Shown piece by piece: positions 27,673 to 36,480 of a DNA stretch of 64,000 nt (position 1 is its first letter; every line of letters starts with the position of its first letter). Both the position numbers and the translations under genes were made by a program. The DNA comes from Bog-473 sp963725895 (lineage in GTDB: Bacteria > Actinomycetota > Acidimicrobiia > Acidimicrobiales > RAAP-2). The notes under the pieces were generated by a model. It had not been told where the DNA came from, did no database searches, and saw only the letters and a list, made by a program, of their open reading frames with translations. Location: positions 248,001 through 312,000 of the forward strand of contig CAVSAJ010000001.1 in the NCBI GenBank assembly GCA_963725895.1, given 5' to 3'.

Positions 27673-29961
27673 ATGACATCCCGCCCGGCCGCGCTGGACG
27701 AGCACTCTCCGCCCATGACCCAGACCCAGCCTCAGCACCAACCCCAGGCGCAGCCCGCTCCGGTCAGTGAAAACGGGCCGAATTCCCAGGTAGCCGGGGC
27801 ATCCGAGCACCAGGCGCCGCCCACCTATCAGCAGATCGAGGCCTTCGGGTACCAGCGCTTCACCAACCGGGAGCAGTCACGGCTCGACTTCGGTGCACGG
27901 CTGCTCGACTTGGCCGAGGACGACGGGCTGCCGCTGCTCGAGCGGGTCAAGTTCCTCGCCATCTTCTCGGAGCTGCTCGACGAGTTCTACCAAATACGCG
28001 TGGCTGCCCTCGAGGACCAGGTTGCCGTCGGCGTGCGCACTCGCAGTGTCGACGGCCTGCGCCCCGGTGAGCAATTGACGATGATCCGCACCCGCGTCGA
28101 GGAGCTGGTGCGCCGGGTGGACCACATCTTCTTGGACCTCATCGTGCCCGCCCTCGCCCAGGCTGGTGTCCGCTTCTCCGACTGGTCCTCGCTCGATGAC
28201 GACGACCGCGAGCACCTCGTCGACGTCTTCCAGCGACAGATCTACCCCGTGCTCACCCCGCTGGCGGTCGACCCTGGGCATCCGTTCCCCTACATCTCGA
28301 ACCTGTCGCTCAACCTCGTGGTCGAGGTGCAGGACCCGTCCTCGGGCGAGCGGCGTATCGCACGGGTCAAGGTGCCCCCAACGCTGCCGCGCTTCGTCGT
28401 CATGCCCGACGGCGAGCGCTTCGTCCCGCTCGAGCAGGTGATCTCCGCGCACCTGGACTCGCTGTTCCCAGGCATGACGATCGGCCACCACCACGCCTTC
28501 CGGGTCACCCGCAACGCGGACCTGTCACTCGAAGAGGACGAGGCCGACGACCTGCTGGTCGCGATCGAGATGGAGCTGCGTCGGCGGCGCTTCGGCAAGG
28601 CGCTCCGGCTCGAGGTCGAGGCGGACATGGGACAGGACCTGGCCGATCTGCTGGCCACCGAGCTCGAGGTCGGTGCCGCCGGGGTCTTCCGGGTCGCCGC
28701 GCCCCTCGACCTCAGCGGTCTGTGGCACGTGTACGCCCTCGACCGGCCCGACCTCCATGGCGAGACGTGGACGCCGATGACGCCCCCCCGCCTGGCCCAG
28801 GTGGCGCACGACCCGGCCGAGCTCTTTGCGATGTTGCGCGAGCGCGACGTCCTGGTGCACCACCCCTATGACTCCTTCGCCACGTCGGTCGAGGCCTTCG
28901 TGGCCCAGGCCGCGGAGGACCCGGCTGTGCTCGGGATCAAGCAGACGCTGTACCGCACCGGTATCGACAGTCCGATCGTGCAGTCGCTGATCCGCGCAGC
29001 GGAGAACGGGAAGCAGGTGGCTGCCATCGTCGAGCTCAAAGCGCGCTTCGACGAGGAGGCGAACATCGGGTGGGCCCGCGCGCTCGAAGAAGTGGGCGTG
29101 CACGTCGTCTACGGCATCGTCGGGCTCAAGACGCACTCGAAGACCGCGCTGGTGTTGCGCCGCGAGGACGACGGCGTGCGCCCCTACTGTCATGTCGGCA
29201 CCGGCAACTACAACTCGAAGACGGCCCGCATCTACGAGGACCTCGGGCTGTTGACGTCGGATGCCGAAATCGGCGCCGACGTGGGTGAGCTCTTCAACTA
29301 CCTCACCGGCTTCTCGAAGCACGCCTCGTACCGCCAGATCCTCGTGTCGCCGGTGACGGTGCGCAAGCGCATCATGGCCATGATCGAGGAACAGGCCGAC
29401 GCCGGGCCGGCGGGTCGCATCGTCATGAAGCTCAACGGGTTGACCGACGCGGCCATGATCGACGCGCTCTACCGCGCCTCGGGTGCGGGTGTCGAGATCG
29501 ACCTGGCCGTGCGCGGCCTGTGCCGGCTACGGCCCGGCATCCCCGAGTTGTCCGAGCGCATCCGCGTCCGCTCCATCGTGGGCAGCTTCTTGGAGCATTC
29601 GAGGATCTACCGCTTCGGTGGCGCCCCCGCTGACCCGGCGGCCGGACCTGGTCTGCCTCTCAAGATCTTCATCGGGTCTGCGGACCTCATGGGGCGCAAC
29701 CTCGACCGCCGCGTCGAGGTCGTCGTGCCCGTCCACGACCCCGAGCTCCAGGGACGGCTGTTCGAGGTGCTCGACCTCGTGTTCGCCGACGAGACCAACG
29801 CGTGGGAGCTCGGGCCGGACCGGCGCTGGCGCCGTGTGCCCAACCGGCACGGGGTGAGCTCACAGGAGCGACTCAAGGAATTGGCGCGGGAGCGGGCCCG
29901 CCGCCGTCTCGACTCTGACCTCCGCGTCGGAGAGGGTGACGAGGCAAGAGCCGCCTCGTAG
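27673..29961 (+). CDS. ppk1: Polyphosphate kinase 1
   Basis: Reversibly polymerises ATP gamma-phosphate into inorganic polyphosphate. 762 residues from ATG 27673; the first ~50 are a Gln/Pro-rich, non-conserved extension. The PPK1 core follows (FTNREQSRLDFGARLLDLA). Both active-site histidines are present: H488 in GLKTHSKTALVL, the likely autophosphorylated residue, and H642 in SFLEHSRIYRF. GTGNYNSKTARIYEDLG and YLTGFSKHASY are further family signatures. TAGGAT at 27663-27668 ends 5 nt before the ATG, so the transcript may be leaderless. ATG 27715 is an alternative start. Confidence 0.95.
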   Translation: MTSRPAALDEHSPPMTQTQPQHQPQAQPAPVSENGPNSQVAGASEHQAPPTYQQIEAFGYQRFTNREQSRLDFGARLLDLAEDDGLPLLERVKFLAIFSELLDEFYQIRVAALEDQVAVGVRTRSVDGLRPGEQLTMIRTRVEELVRRVDHIFLDLIVPALAQAGVRFSDWSSLDDDDREHLVDVFQRQIYPVLTPLAVDPGHPFPYISNLSLNLVVEVQDPSSGERRIARVKVPPTLPRFVVMPDGERFVPLEQVISAHLDSLFPGMTIGHHHAFRVTRNADLSLEEDEADDLLVAIEMELRRRRFGKALRLEVEADMGQDLADLLATELEVGAAGVFRVAAPLDLSGLWHVYALDRPDLHGETWTPMTPPRLAQVAHDPAELFAMLRERDVLVHHPYDSFATSVEAFVAQAAEDPAVLGIKQTLYRTGIDSPIVQSLIRAAENGKQVAAIVELKARFDEEANIGWARALEEVGVHVVYGIVGLKTHSKTALVLRREDDGVRPYCHVGTGNYNSKTARIYEDLGLLTSDAEIGADVGELFNYLTGFSKHASYRQILVSPVTVRKRIMAMIEEQADAGPAGRIVMKLNGLTDAAMIDALYRASGAGVEIDLAVRGLCRLRPGIPELSERIRVRSIVGSFLEHSRIYRFGGAPADPAAGPGLPLKIFIGSADLMGRNLDRRVEVVVPVHDPELQGRLFEVLDLVFADETNAWELGPDRRWRRVPNRHGVSSQERLKELARERARRRLDSDLRVGEGDEARAAS

Positions 29962-30026
29962 TCACCCCGGGGCAAATGCCGGGTATAGCCCGGGTGTGAA
30001 ACCACCCCGGCCCGCCCTGCGACCGG

Positions 30027-30032
30027 TACGAT
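30027..30032 (+). promoter_or_regulatory. Probable -10 box of the GT87 gene
   Basis: TACGAT ends 9 nt before ATG 30041. A near-leaderless transcript is predicted. Confidence 0.4.
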
Positions 30033-30040
30033 CCCGCGCC

Positions 30041-31273
30041 ATGTCGCGCGATGCGTTGGCCCTGCGTATGCGTACCGTCGCGTCGGAAAGGAGCTGGGCC
30101 TGGCCAGCGGTTTCGGGCGCGCTGGCCGTTCTCGGCGCCACGGTGTTGGCGCTGGCACACCGGCAACTCGACCTCGGCACCTACCTCCTCGGCGGAGCAC
30201 ACGCGCAGTCCAACGACCTCTTCACGGTCACCTATCCCGCCGACCATCTCGGGTTCACCTACCCGCCGTTTTCCGCGCTGCTGTTCGCTCCCTTCGCGCA
30301 TCTCCCCGTGCGGGCCTGCGAGGTCGTGTTCTCCTTGGTCAACCTGGCCGCCCTTATGGGGCTTCTGGCCGTCAGCCTGCGAGCGGTGTGCCGGCTGCTC
30401 GACCGCCGCACCGTTCTGTGGTGGGCCCTCGTGCTGCTCTTGCCGGTGGCGCTGTTCGACCCGGTGCGCCAAACCTTCCTCCTCGGGCAGGTCAACATCA
30501 TCCTGGCCCTCATGGTCGTGGCCGATCTGACCATGGACCTGCCGCTACCCCGTGGGGTCCTGGTCGGTCTCGCCGCCGCCATCAAGGTGACCCCACTCAT
30601 CCTCATTCCGTACCTGTTCATGACGCGTCAGGGCCGGGCGGGGGTGCGGGCGGGCGTCTCCTTCTGCGCTGCGGCGCTGTTCGCCGCCGCGGTCAACGCG
30701 TCGACCTCGTGGTCGTACTGGACCCATTACATCCGCGACCCGCAACGCGCAGGCATGCTCTCTTGGGTGGGCAACCAGGGCATCCTCGGCGCGCTCGAGC
30801 GGATGCTGGGTCACACGGTCACAACCTCCACCACATTCGTGGTGGTGCTGAGCGTCGGCGGCATCGGGCTCCTCGTCGCGGCCGGCGCCTACCGGCGTTC
30901 CTCGGCCGTGCTCGGCCTCCTCGTCGTGGAGGCCACCGAGTCGTTGGCCAGCCCGGTGTCATGGTCGCACCACTTCATCTGGATGGTTCTCCTCGTGGCC
31001 TGGCTCGCATTGGCGGAAGACCGGCCGCGCTGCGGGGAGTGGTACGCGCTCGGCGTCGCGCTCTTGCTGTGGGCCGCCCCGTATTGGTGGGTACCCCATG
31101 GCCCCGATGTTGCCTTTGCCGGACGGGGCTGGCTCATCCCGGTCTCGGACTGCTTCGTGCTCTTGTTCGTGATCGTGATTGCGGGTGCTGGCGTGCGGGT
31201 GGCGCGGTCCATGGCTGAACGACCGGTCGGGGTGCTCCGCCGAGCCATCATGCCGTCGCGCGCCGGTACCTGA
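30041..31273 (+). CDS. GT87-family (DUF2029) polyprenol-phosphate-mannose-dependent mannosyltransferase
   Basis: Integral-membrane GT-C fold glycosyltransferase, probably adding mannose from polyprenyl-phosphate-mannose to a cell-envelope glycan or lipoglycan. 410 residues with about ten hydrophobic segments. Family features are FTYPPFSALLFAPFAHLP (the YPP motif), RQTFLLGQVNIILALMV, GLAAAIKVTPLILIPYL and SPVSWSHHFIWMV. ATG 30041 is chosen because the -10 box precedes it closely and upstream codons are unlike the family. The donor would be made by the GT2 enzyme at 34862. Confidence 0.85.
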   Translation: MSRDALALRMRTVASERSWAWPAVSGALAVLGATVLALAHRQLDLGTYLLGGAHAQSNDLFTVTYPADHLGFTYPPFSALLFAPFAHLPVRACEVVFSLVNLAALMGLLAVSLRAVCRLLDRRTVLWWALVLLLPVALFDPVRQTFLLGQVNIILALMVVADLTMDLPLPRGVLVGLAAAIKVTPLILIPYLFMTRQGRAGVRAGVSFCAAALFAAAVNASTSWSYWTHYIRDPQRAGMLSWVGNQGILGALERMLGHTVTTSTTFVVVLSVGGIGLLVAAGAYRRSSAVLGLLVVEATESLASPVSWSHHFIWMVLLVAWLALAEDRPRCGEWYALGVALLLWAAPYWWVPHGPDVAFAGRGWLIPVSDCFVLLFVIVIAGAGVRVARSMAERPVGVLRRAIMPSRAGT

Positions 31274-32065
31274 TTACCCCTTCGGACTGGGCTCGCAGAC
31301 GAACACGAGTTGGTGCGCCCCTCGATCGAGCAGGTGCTCCGGACCCCGCTCGGCGTGGGTGACGTGCCAGCCGGTCACGACCATGAGCTTCTCGGGGTCT
31401 CCTGGACGGAGCTCGTCACGCCGGGTGGCACCCACGAGTCGCGAAAGGGCACCCGTGGCGGAGCGCAGGGTCTGGAGCGGACGTGTCGCCTCTGGGGCGA
31501 CGGCGAAGGTGGCCACCAGCGTGCTTCCCGGAGCCGCCCGCGCGCGCAGGGTGGCGCACACGGTGGCGCTGACCGCCAGCGTGGTCTCGACCAGCACGGA
31601 TTCAGCGACAAAGAGCGAGGGGCGAGAAGCGTTGTGTCCGGCCGCGCCGAGCGCGGCGGAGAGGTCCTCGATCTCGACATTCAGGCCTACCCATGTCACG
31701 CCCGCCGGCGCGAGGCCGAGCGCGCTCAGCCGGCGCCGCTTGTCCGCCAGCAGGGCTGCGCTGTCGACTTCGAACCAGCGGACCGACTCCGCGGCGAAGC
31801 GCAGGGCCCGCCCGTCGTAGCCTGCTCCGAGCAGCACGATCTGATCGGTGCCGCGCCCGATGGCGCGCGCGACCTCGGCGTCGACCACCCGCGTCCGCAG
31901 GTGCAGATCGCCGCGATGACCGGCGGGCAGGACGGCAGAAGAGCCGGCCACACCTCGATAGAGCCGGTGCTCGCCGTCGAGGTCACCGTTGGGTGTTGCG
32001 GGCCGGGTCCGTTCCATGCGGGTACGTTGCGCTGCGGTCCAGCGCGCCGAGAAGGACGCCGACAA
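31274..32065 (-). CDS. Class I SAM-dependent methyltransferase (LCM/TIGR00027-like)
   Basis: Putative O-methyltransferase, 263 residues from TTG 32065. The SAM site is QIVLLGAGYDGRALRF followed by WFEVDSAALLADKRRRL, the arrangement of the leucine-carboxyl-methyltransferase-like family abundant in actinobacteria. FVAESVLVE follows at motif IV. The start is uncertain: ATG 32017 is possible, but the upstream segment TAAQRTRMERTRP resembles the family's N-terminus. It lies 5 bp after the UPF0104 gene in the same direction, likely co-transcribed. It ends directly against the convergent GT87 gene. Substrate unknown. Confidence 0.78.
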   Translation of the reverse strand: MSASFSARWTAAQRTRMERTRPATPNGDLDGEHRLYRGVAGSSAVLPAGHRGDLHLRTRVVDAEVARAIGRGTDQIVLLGAGYDGRALRFAAESVRWFEVDSAALLADKRRRLSALGLAPAGVTWVGLNVEIEDLSAALGAAGHNASRPSLFVAESVLVETTLAVSATVCATLRARAAPGSTLVATFAVAPEATRPLQTLRSATGALSRLVGATRRDELRPGDPEKLMVVTGWHVTHAERGPEHLLDRGAHQLVFVCEPSPKG

Positions 32066-32070
32066 GCCGG

Positions 32071-33447
32071 TCAGGAGGTGGCGGCCTTGGCGCCTGCCGA
32101 CGGCCCCTCGCGAAAACGCGTGCGAGCATGGCCGAACCGCAACGACAGGTAGCTCGCGCCGCCAAAGGGGATAGGGAGCCAGAAGTTGACCAGGCGCCAG
32201 CTGAGCACGCCGGCTGCGGCCACGCCGCCCGGAACGCCGAATCCCTTCAAGACGGCAACGACCGTCAGCTCGACGACCCCCAGACCGCCCGGCGTGAGGG
32301 GGATGACGGCGAGGATGTTGGCCAGCCCGTAGGCGACCAGCACGTCGATCGGCGAGATCTTGGCCCCGAACGCGAGGCAAAAGACGTAGAGGGACGCACA
32401 GTCGAGCAGCCAGTTGGCCGCCGCCCAGACACCTGCCTTGACCAGGAGATCTGAGCTGGCCGAGAGGATCTTCATGCGGTCGGCGACCTTCTGCAGCAGC
32501 GAGGTCAACGTCTCCGCCCGGATGAACGGCACGCGGTCGGCCACCTTCTTGACCAGGAGCCCGGTTTGCTTTTCGCCCCTGGTGAGCAAGAACACGACCG
32601 CAGCGAAGATCGACAAGAGGAGCACGCCAAGGATGGCCGCGAAGCCATAGAGGGGGTTGTAGCCCTGCAGCGGGATGGAGATGAGCAACGCCAGCCAGAA
32701 GATGATGTTGAGCACGACGGCCGACCCAATGCCTTGGGCCGCGAGCCCGAACGCGGCGGTACTGCCGGTCACGTCCGATTCGGTGAGCAGCCGGTAGCTG
32801 GCCGCCGTACCGGGCACCGTGCCTCCCGGAAGAGTGTGGCTGATCGCCAGAGCCCACGTGTTGATACGGAAGATGCGCCAGCGGTCCGGCGCACCGGGGG
32901 AGAGCACCGTGTGTGTCAGCTCGGCGTAAGCGGCCAGTGCAGCGACTTCGAGCAGCGCGCCGAAGATCAGCCATAAGAAGTTGAGATGGCTCAGCTGGTG
33001 GAACTCACGGCGCGCACTGGCCAGCTCGGGTAGGAGGATGTACTCGCCAACGAAGAACGCGACCAGCACCGCCAGCGTGATCTTCACGTTGCGGGGCAAG
33101 AAGGGCAACAACTGGCGTCGCTTGCGCGGCGGAGGCGGCGAGTCGGTTTCGGCTTCTGTCGTGTGCTCTTCGGCGGCCCCGTCGACCGAAGAGGCTGCTG
33201 GCTCGCTTACGGGCTCGCTTACGGGCTCGCCGACGGACAGCTGGCTCGCGGGTTCCGCGGCCGTTTCCTCAGTGGAAGGTTCCGCGCCGGATTGTTCGCT
33301 CAGGGGTTCTGTGACGCGGTGGTCACCCTCGATGGCGGGATCCGCAGGGGAGCAGGGCTCGGCGGCGCTGACCGCGGACAAGTGGGGTTGTTGCTTCTCA
33401 CGTTCCTCCCCGGTGTCCCCCAGCTCTGCGGGCTCCATTGCATTCAT
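32071..33447 (-). CDS. UPF0104 / lysylphosphatidylglycerol-synthase-TM-like membrane protein
   Basis: Multi-pass membrane protein of the AglD/MprF-N-terminal family, proposed lipid or polyprenyl-glycolipid translocases. 458 residues. The first ~110 are acidic with Glu-Pro-Val-Ser repeats, probably a cytoplasmic disordered tail, then PPPPRKRR and about eight hydrophobic segments. Family motifs are HTLPGGTVPGTAASYRLL, VAYGLANILAVIPLTPGGLGVVELT and VLSWRLVNFWLPIPFG. It lacks the soluble catalytic domain of MprF. Neighbouring mannosyltransferases suggest an envelope glycolipid role. Two in-frame ATGs (33447, 33438) are possible. Confidence 0.85.
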   Translation of the reverse strand: MNAMEPAELGDTGEEREKQQPHLSAVSAAEPCSPADPAIEGDHRVTEPLSEQSGAEPSTEETAAEPASQLSVGEPVSEPVSEPAASSVDGAAEEHTTEAETDSPPPPRKRRQLLPFLPRNVKITLAVLVAFFVGEYILLPELASARREFHQLSHLNFLWLIFGALLEVAALAAYAELTHTVLSPGAPDRWRIFRINTWALAISHTLPGGTVPGTAASYRLLTESDVTGSTAAFGLAAQGIGSAVVLNIIFWLALLISIPLQGYNPLYGFAAILGVLLLSIFAAVVFLLTRGEKQTGLLVKKVADRVPFIRAETLTSLLQKVADRMKILSASSDLLVKAGVWAAANWLLDCASLYVFCLAFGAKISPIDVLVAYGLANILAVIPLTPGGLGVVELTVVAVLKGFGVPGGVAAAGVLSWRLVNFWLPIPFGGASYLSLRFGHARTRFREGPSAGAKAATS

Positions 33448-33509
33448 GCTTGCACGTCAGGCACTCGAAGAACCGCTTCTTCGAGGGTCGGAGCTGCCAA
33501 GCTTGAGCC

Positions 33510-34679
33510 ATGGCCGCGGAGGCTCACGACACCTGGCGGTCCAGGCTCACCGGTAGCGCGGACCGGCGCGGAATCCCTTTGGGCACCATCGTGGTGTCGG
33601 TCGGCACGATCATCTTGTTGCTCGACCTGAATGCGGCGCTGATTCTCGGACTGTGGGTCCTGCGGACGATCGTCGTCTACCTGATCGTGGCCTTCTTCTT
33701 CACCCTCCTCGTGACGCCCCCGGCGCGCTTCTTGCGCCGGCACGGCATGTCGCACGGCGGGGCGACCGTCCTCGTGTTCCTGCTCGGCTTTCTCGTGCTG
33801 TCCGGGCTGGTGTACCTCTTCACCGAGCCCTTGGTGACGGCGGCCGAGCACTTCGGCACGCAAATTCCCCACCTGGTGAACGAGGCCAAGAAGGGTCACG
33901 GCCCGCTGGGGCGACTGGTCTATCGCCTGCACCTGCAGAAGTACCTCTCGGAGGGCTCCTCGAAGCTCACCTCGCAGCTCACCAAAGTGCTGAAGCCGGC
34001 GACCGCGTTCCGAGCGGGCGAAGCGGCCTTCTCGACTGTCGTCTCGATCGTCACCATCGCCGTGTTGACGTTCTTCACCATGCTCGAAGCCCCGCGCATG
34101 TGGGGAGGATTCCTCGGCCTGTTCCGGCCCACCACCGCGCAGCGCCTGTCCCGGGTGGTCGACGAGTCGATCCGCTCGGTCACCGGGTACATGCTCGGGA
34201 ACGGACTCACCTCCGTCATCGCCGGCGTCATCTCGGGGGTCACGCTCGCCATCCTGGGGGTTCCCTTCGCGCTGCTGCTCGGGGTGTTCGTGGCCCTCGT
34301 CGACCTGTTGCCCCTGGTGGGCGGGTTGCTGGCGGGGCTGCCCGTGGTCGTCATCGCCGCCATCCACTCGGTGCCCGCTGGGATCGTCATGCTGATCGTG
34401 TTTCTGGTGTACCAGCAGATCGAAAACCACGTGCTCAACCCGGTCATCATGAGCAGGACGGTCCAGCTCAATCCCTTCTGGGTGCTGATTGCCGTCCTGG
34501 TGGGCGCGACGCTGGGCGGGAAGATTGCGGGCGGGCTGGGGACCTTCGTCGGAGCGCTCATCGGTATCCCGATCGGTGGGGCACTCCAGGTGATCGTTCG
34601 GGAGCTCCGCCGCGGTCCCGAAGGGTCGACCGATACCGGTTCGGCGGCTGTCGATCCGGCCGAACCGGTGGATTTCTGA
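33510..34679 (+). CDS. AI-2E family transporter (PerM/TqsA superfamily)
   Basis: Predicted inner-membrane exporter, 389 residues with about eight hydrophobic segments. The two-part architecture is typical: an N-terminal helix bundle to about 85, an amphipathic linker region (about 110-165), and the C-terminal core with LGVPFALLLGVFVALVDLLPLVGG and VYQQIENHVLNPVIMSRTVQLNP, the family hallmark. ATG 33510 is divergent from the UPF0104 gene with 62 bp between. Substrates in this family range from autoinducer-2 to ions and cannot be assigned here. Confidence 0.9.
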   Translation: MAAEAHDTWRSRLTGSADRRGIPLGTIVVSVGTIILLLDLNAALILGLWVLRTIVVYLIVAFFFTLLVTPPARFLRRHGMSHGGATVLVFLLGFLVLSGLVYLFTEPLVTAAEHFGTQIPHLVNEAKKGHGPLGRLVYRLHLQKYLSEGSSKLTSQLTKVLKPATAFRAGEAAFSTVVSIVTIAVLTFFTMLEAPRMWGGFLGLFRPTTAQRLSRVVDESIRSVTGYMLGNGLTSVIAGVISGVTLAILGVPFALLLGVFVALVDLLPLVGGLLAGLPVVVIAAIHSVPAGIVMLIVFLVYQQIENHVLNPVIMSRTVQLNPFWVLIAVLVGATLGGKIAGGLGTFVGALIGIPIGGALQVIVRELRRGPEGSTDTGSAAVDPAEPVDF

Positions 34680-34848
34680 TCGGCGGCGGTGATTCGGGGC
34701 TGATCCGAGGCTGACGCCCGGGCTGAGTCCCGGGCTGCTTCGAAGACCCGATCCGAGAGCGGCGCTCAGGATGAACGCCCTGGCCACAAGCGGGAGCAGG
34801 TCCGGCCGCCGCACCGTCGGGCGCCGGAGCCGGCGCGGCATGACCTCC

Positions 34849-34854
34849 TAGAAT
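34849..34854 (+). promoter_or_regulatory. Probable ppm1 -10 box (leaderless)
   Basis: TAGAAT ends 8 nt before ATG 34862. An in-frame upstream ATG at 34853 overlaps this box and is therefore an unlikely start. Confidence 0.55.
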
Positions 34855-34861
34855 GCCGGTC

Positions 34862-35738
34862 ATGAGGCCGCTGGTGATCATTCCGACCTACAACGAGTCG
34901 GAGAACATCGAGCGGATGCTTCACCGGATCCACGAGTGTCTGCCCAAAGCGGGCGTCCTAGTCGTCGACGACGGCAGCCCAGACGGAACGGCGGACATCG
35001 TAAAAAAGGTCGCGGGAGATCTGCCCGATGTGCATCTCCTGTCGCGGAATGAGAAGTCCGGTCTGGGGAGCGCGTACCGGGCGGGATTCGCGTGGGGACT
35101 CGAGTCCGGCTTCGACGCTTTCGTCGAAATCGATGCCGACTTCTCACACGATCCTGCGGCACTGCCAGGGTTGCTGGCGCCGCTCGAGGAGGGCTTCGAC
35201 GTCTCGATCGGCTCCCGCTACATCGAGGGCGGGTCCATCCCGAACTGGGCGTGGCACCGGCACCTGCTGTCGCGTGGGGGCAACATCTATGCCTCGACGC
35301 GTCCTGGGTCTCGGCGTAGCGGACTCTACTGCGGGCTATCGCGCCTACTCCGCCAGGATCCTGCGGAAACTGGACCTCGAGCGCATCAGAGCCGAGGGCT
35401 ACGGCTTCCAGATCGAGATGACGTACCGGGCCAAAGACCACGGTGCCGCGATCACCGAAGTCCCGATCAGCTTCGTGGACCGCGCCGCAGGCGAGTCGAA
35501 GATGTCCTCGTTCATCGTGGTAGAGGCACTCGGCCTCGTGACCTGGTGGGGCCTGGGCCGGCTGGTCCGGGGGCTGCGCCGGGCACTCAGTGGCGGCGCA
35601 CGCTCGCACGGGTGGTCCGAGCGACGGGCCGGTGGATGGTGGCGGTGCGCACTCAGGTGGAGCGAGTTCGGCGGCAGGCGACGAGAGCGTGCGCCGGGGC
35701 GATTCGACGGCACGGAGAGACCGGTGCGGTCAGCATGA
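34862..35738 (+). CDS. ppm1: Polyprenol-monophosphomannose synthase, GT2 (one frame break)
   Basis: Transfers mannose from GDP-mannose to polyprenyl phosphate, supplying envelope mannosyltransferases such as GT87. The N-terminal part shows LVIIPTYNESENIERML, VVDDGSPDGTADI and the metal-binding DADFSHDP. An extra A at 35297 shifts the frame. Removing it joins GGNIYAS to RVLGLGVADSTAGYRAY and gives 291 residues, continuing with YGFQIEMTYRA and ESKMSSFIVVEA. The basic ~50-residue C-terminus is less conserved. There is no fused acyltransferase domain as in the two-domain mycobacterial form. Start ATG 34862 follows the -10 box by 8 nt. Confidence 0.88.
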
Positions 35739-35775
35739 CCACCGCTGCGCGTCTGCGGCGAGGAGATGATGTGGT

Positions 35776-36480
35776 GTGACAGTCGACACGTCCTCGGCTC
35801 GCATCCTCGTCGTCGACGACGAGCCCAACATCGCCGAGTTGCTCTCGGCGGCACTGTCCTTCGAGGGCTACCAAGTCGGTGTGGCCGCGACAGGCGCCGA
35901 GGCACTCGAGCAGGTCCGGACGTTCAGGCCCAACCTCGTCATGCTCGACGTCATGCTCCCGGACTTCGACGGCAACGAGGTCTGCCGGCGTTTGCGAAAC
36001 CAGGGTGAGCAGATGCCCATCGTCTTCCTCACGGCCCGCGACGCGACCCAGGACAAGGTCGAGGGCCTCAGCATGGGTGACGACTATGTGACCAAACCCT
36101 TCAGCATCGAGGAGCTGATGGCCCGCGTCGGGGCCATTCTGCGTCGGGCGGGCGAGATGGCCGCCGCCGACACCTCCATTCTGCAGTTCGCCGACCTCAC
36201 GATGAACGTCGACACCCACGAGGTGTGGCGCGACGAGCAGACCATCGACCTCACGGCGACTGAGTTCAACCTGTTGCGCTACCTGCTCGAGAACGCGCGG
36301 CGGGTTATCTCCAAGTCCGAGCTCCTGGACAACGTCTGGGGTTTCGACTTCCACGGTGACCCCAACATCGTCGAGACCTACATCAGCTATTTGCGCAAGA
36401 AGATCGACGACCGCGACCCCGCGCTCATCCACACGATCCGGCGCGTCGGCTACACCCTGCGATTGCCCAGGGAAGGATGA
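35776..36480 (+). CDS. OmpR-family response regulator, MtrA/TcrA-like
   Basis: Transcription factor of the second two-component system, 234 residues. Receiver domain: VDDE acidic pocket, phosphoacceptor D58 (LVMLDVMLPD), K107 in TKPF. Winged-helix domain: about 135-232 with ATEFNLLRYLLENARRV and HTIRRVGYTLR. In the beta5 approach the family usually reads G-x-D-D-Y; here it is SMGDDY, one residue short, possibly an in-frame deletion. GTG 35776 has GAGGAG upstream. The kinase ATG overlaps its stop. Targets unknown; MtrA-like regulators often control cell-envelope genes. Confidence 0.93.
   Translation: MTVDTSSARILVVDDEPNIAELLSAALSFEGYQVGVAATGAEALEQVRTFRPNLVMLDVMLPDFDGNEVCRRLRNQGEQMPIVFLTARDATQDKVEGLSMGDDYVTKPFSIEELMARVGAILRRAGEMAAADTSILQFADLTMNVDTHEVWRDEQTIDLTATEFNLLRYLLENARRVISKSELLDNVWGFDFHGDPNIVETYISYLRKKIDDRDPALIHTIRRVGYTLRLPREG

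Noticed and set aside
31274..32974. 566-residue frame for the methyltransferase
   Set aside because: Its N-terminal half is an out-of-frame reading of the UPF0104 gene. Only the part after 32065 matches a methyltransferase.
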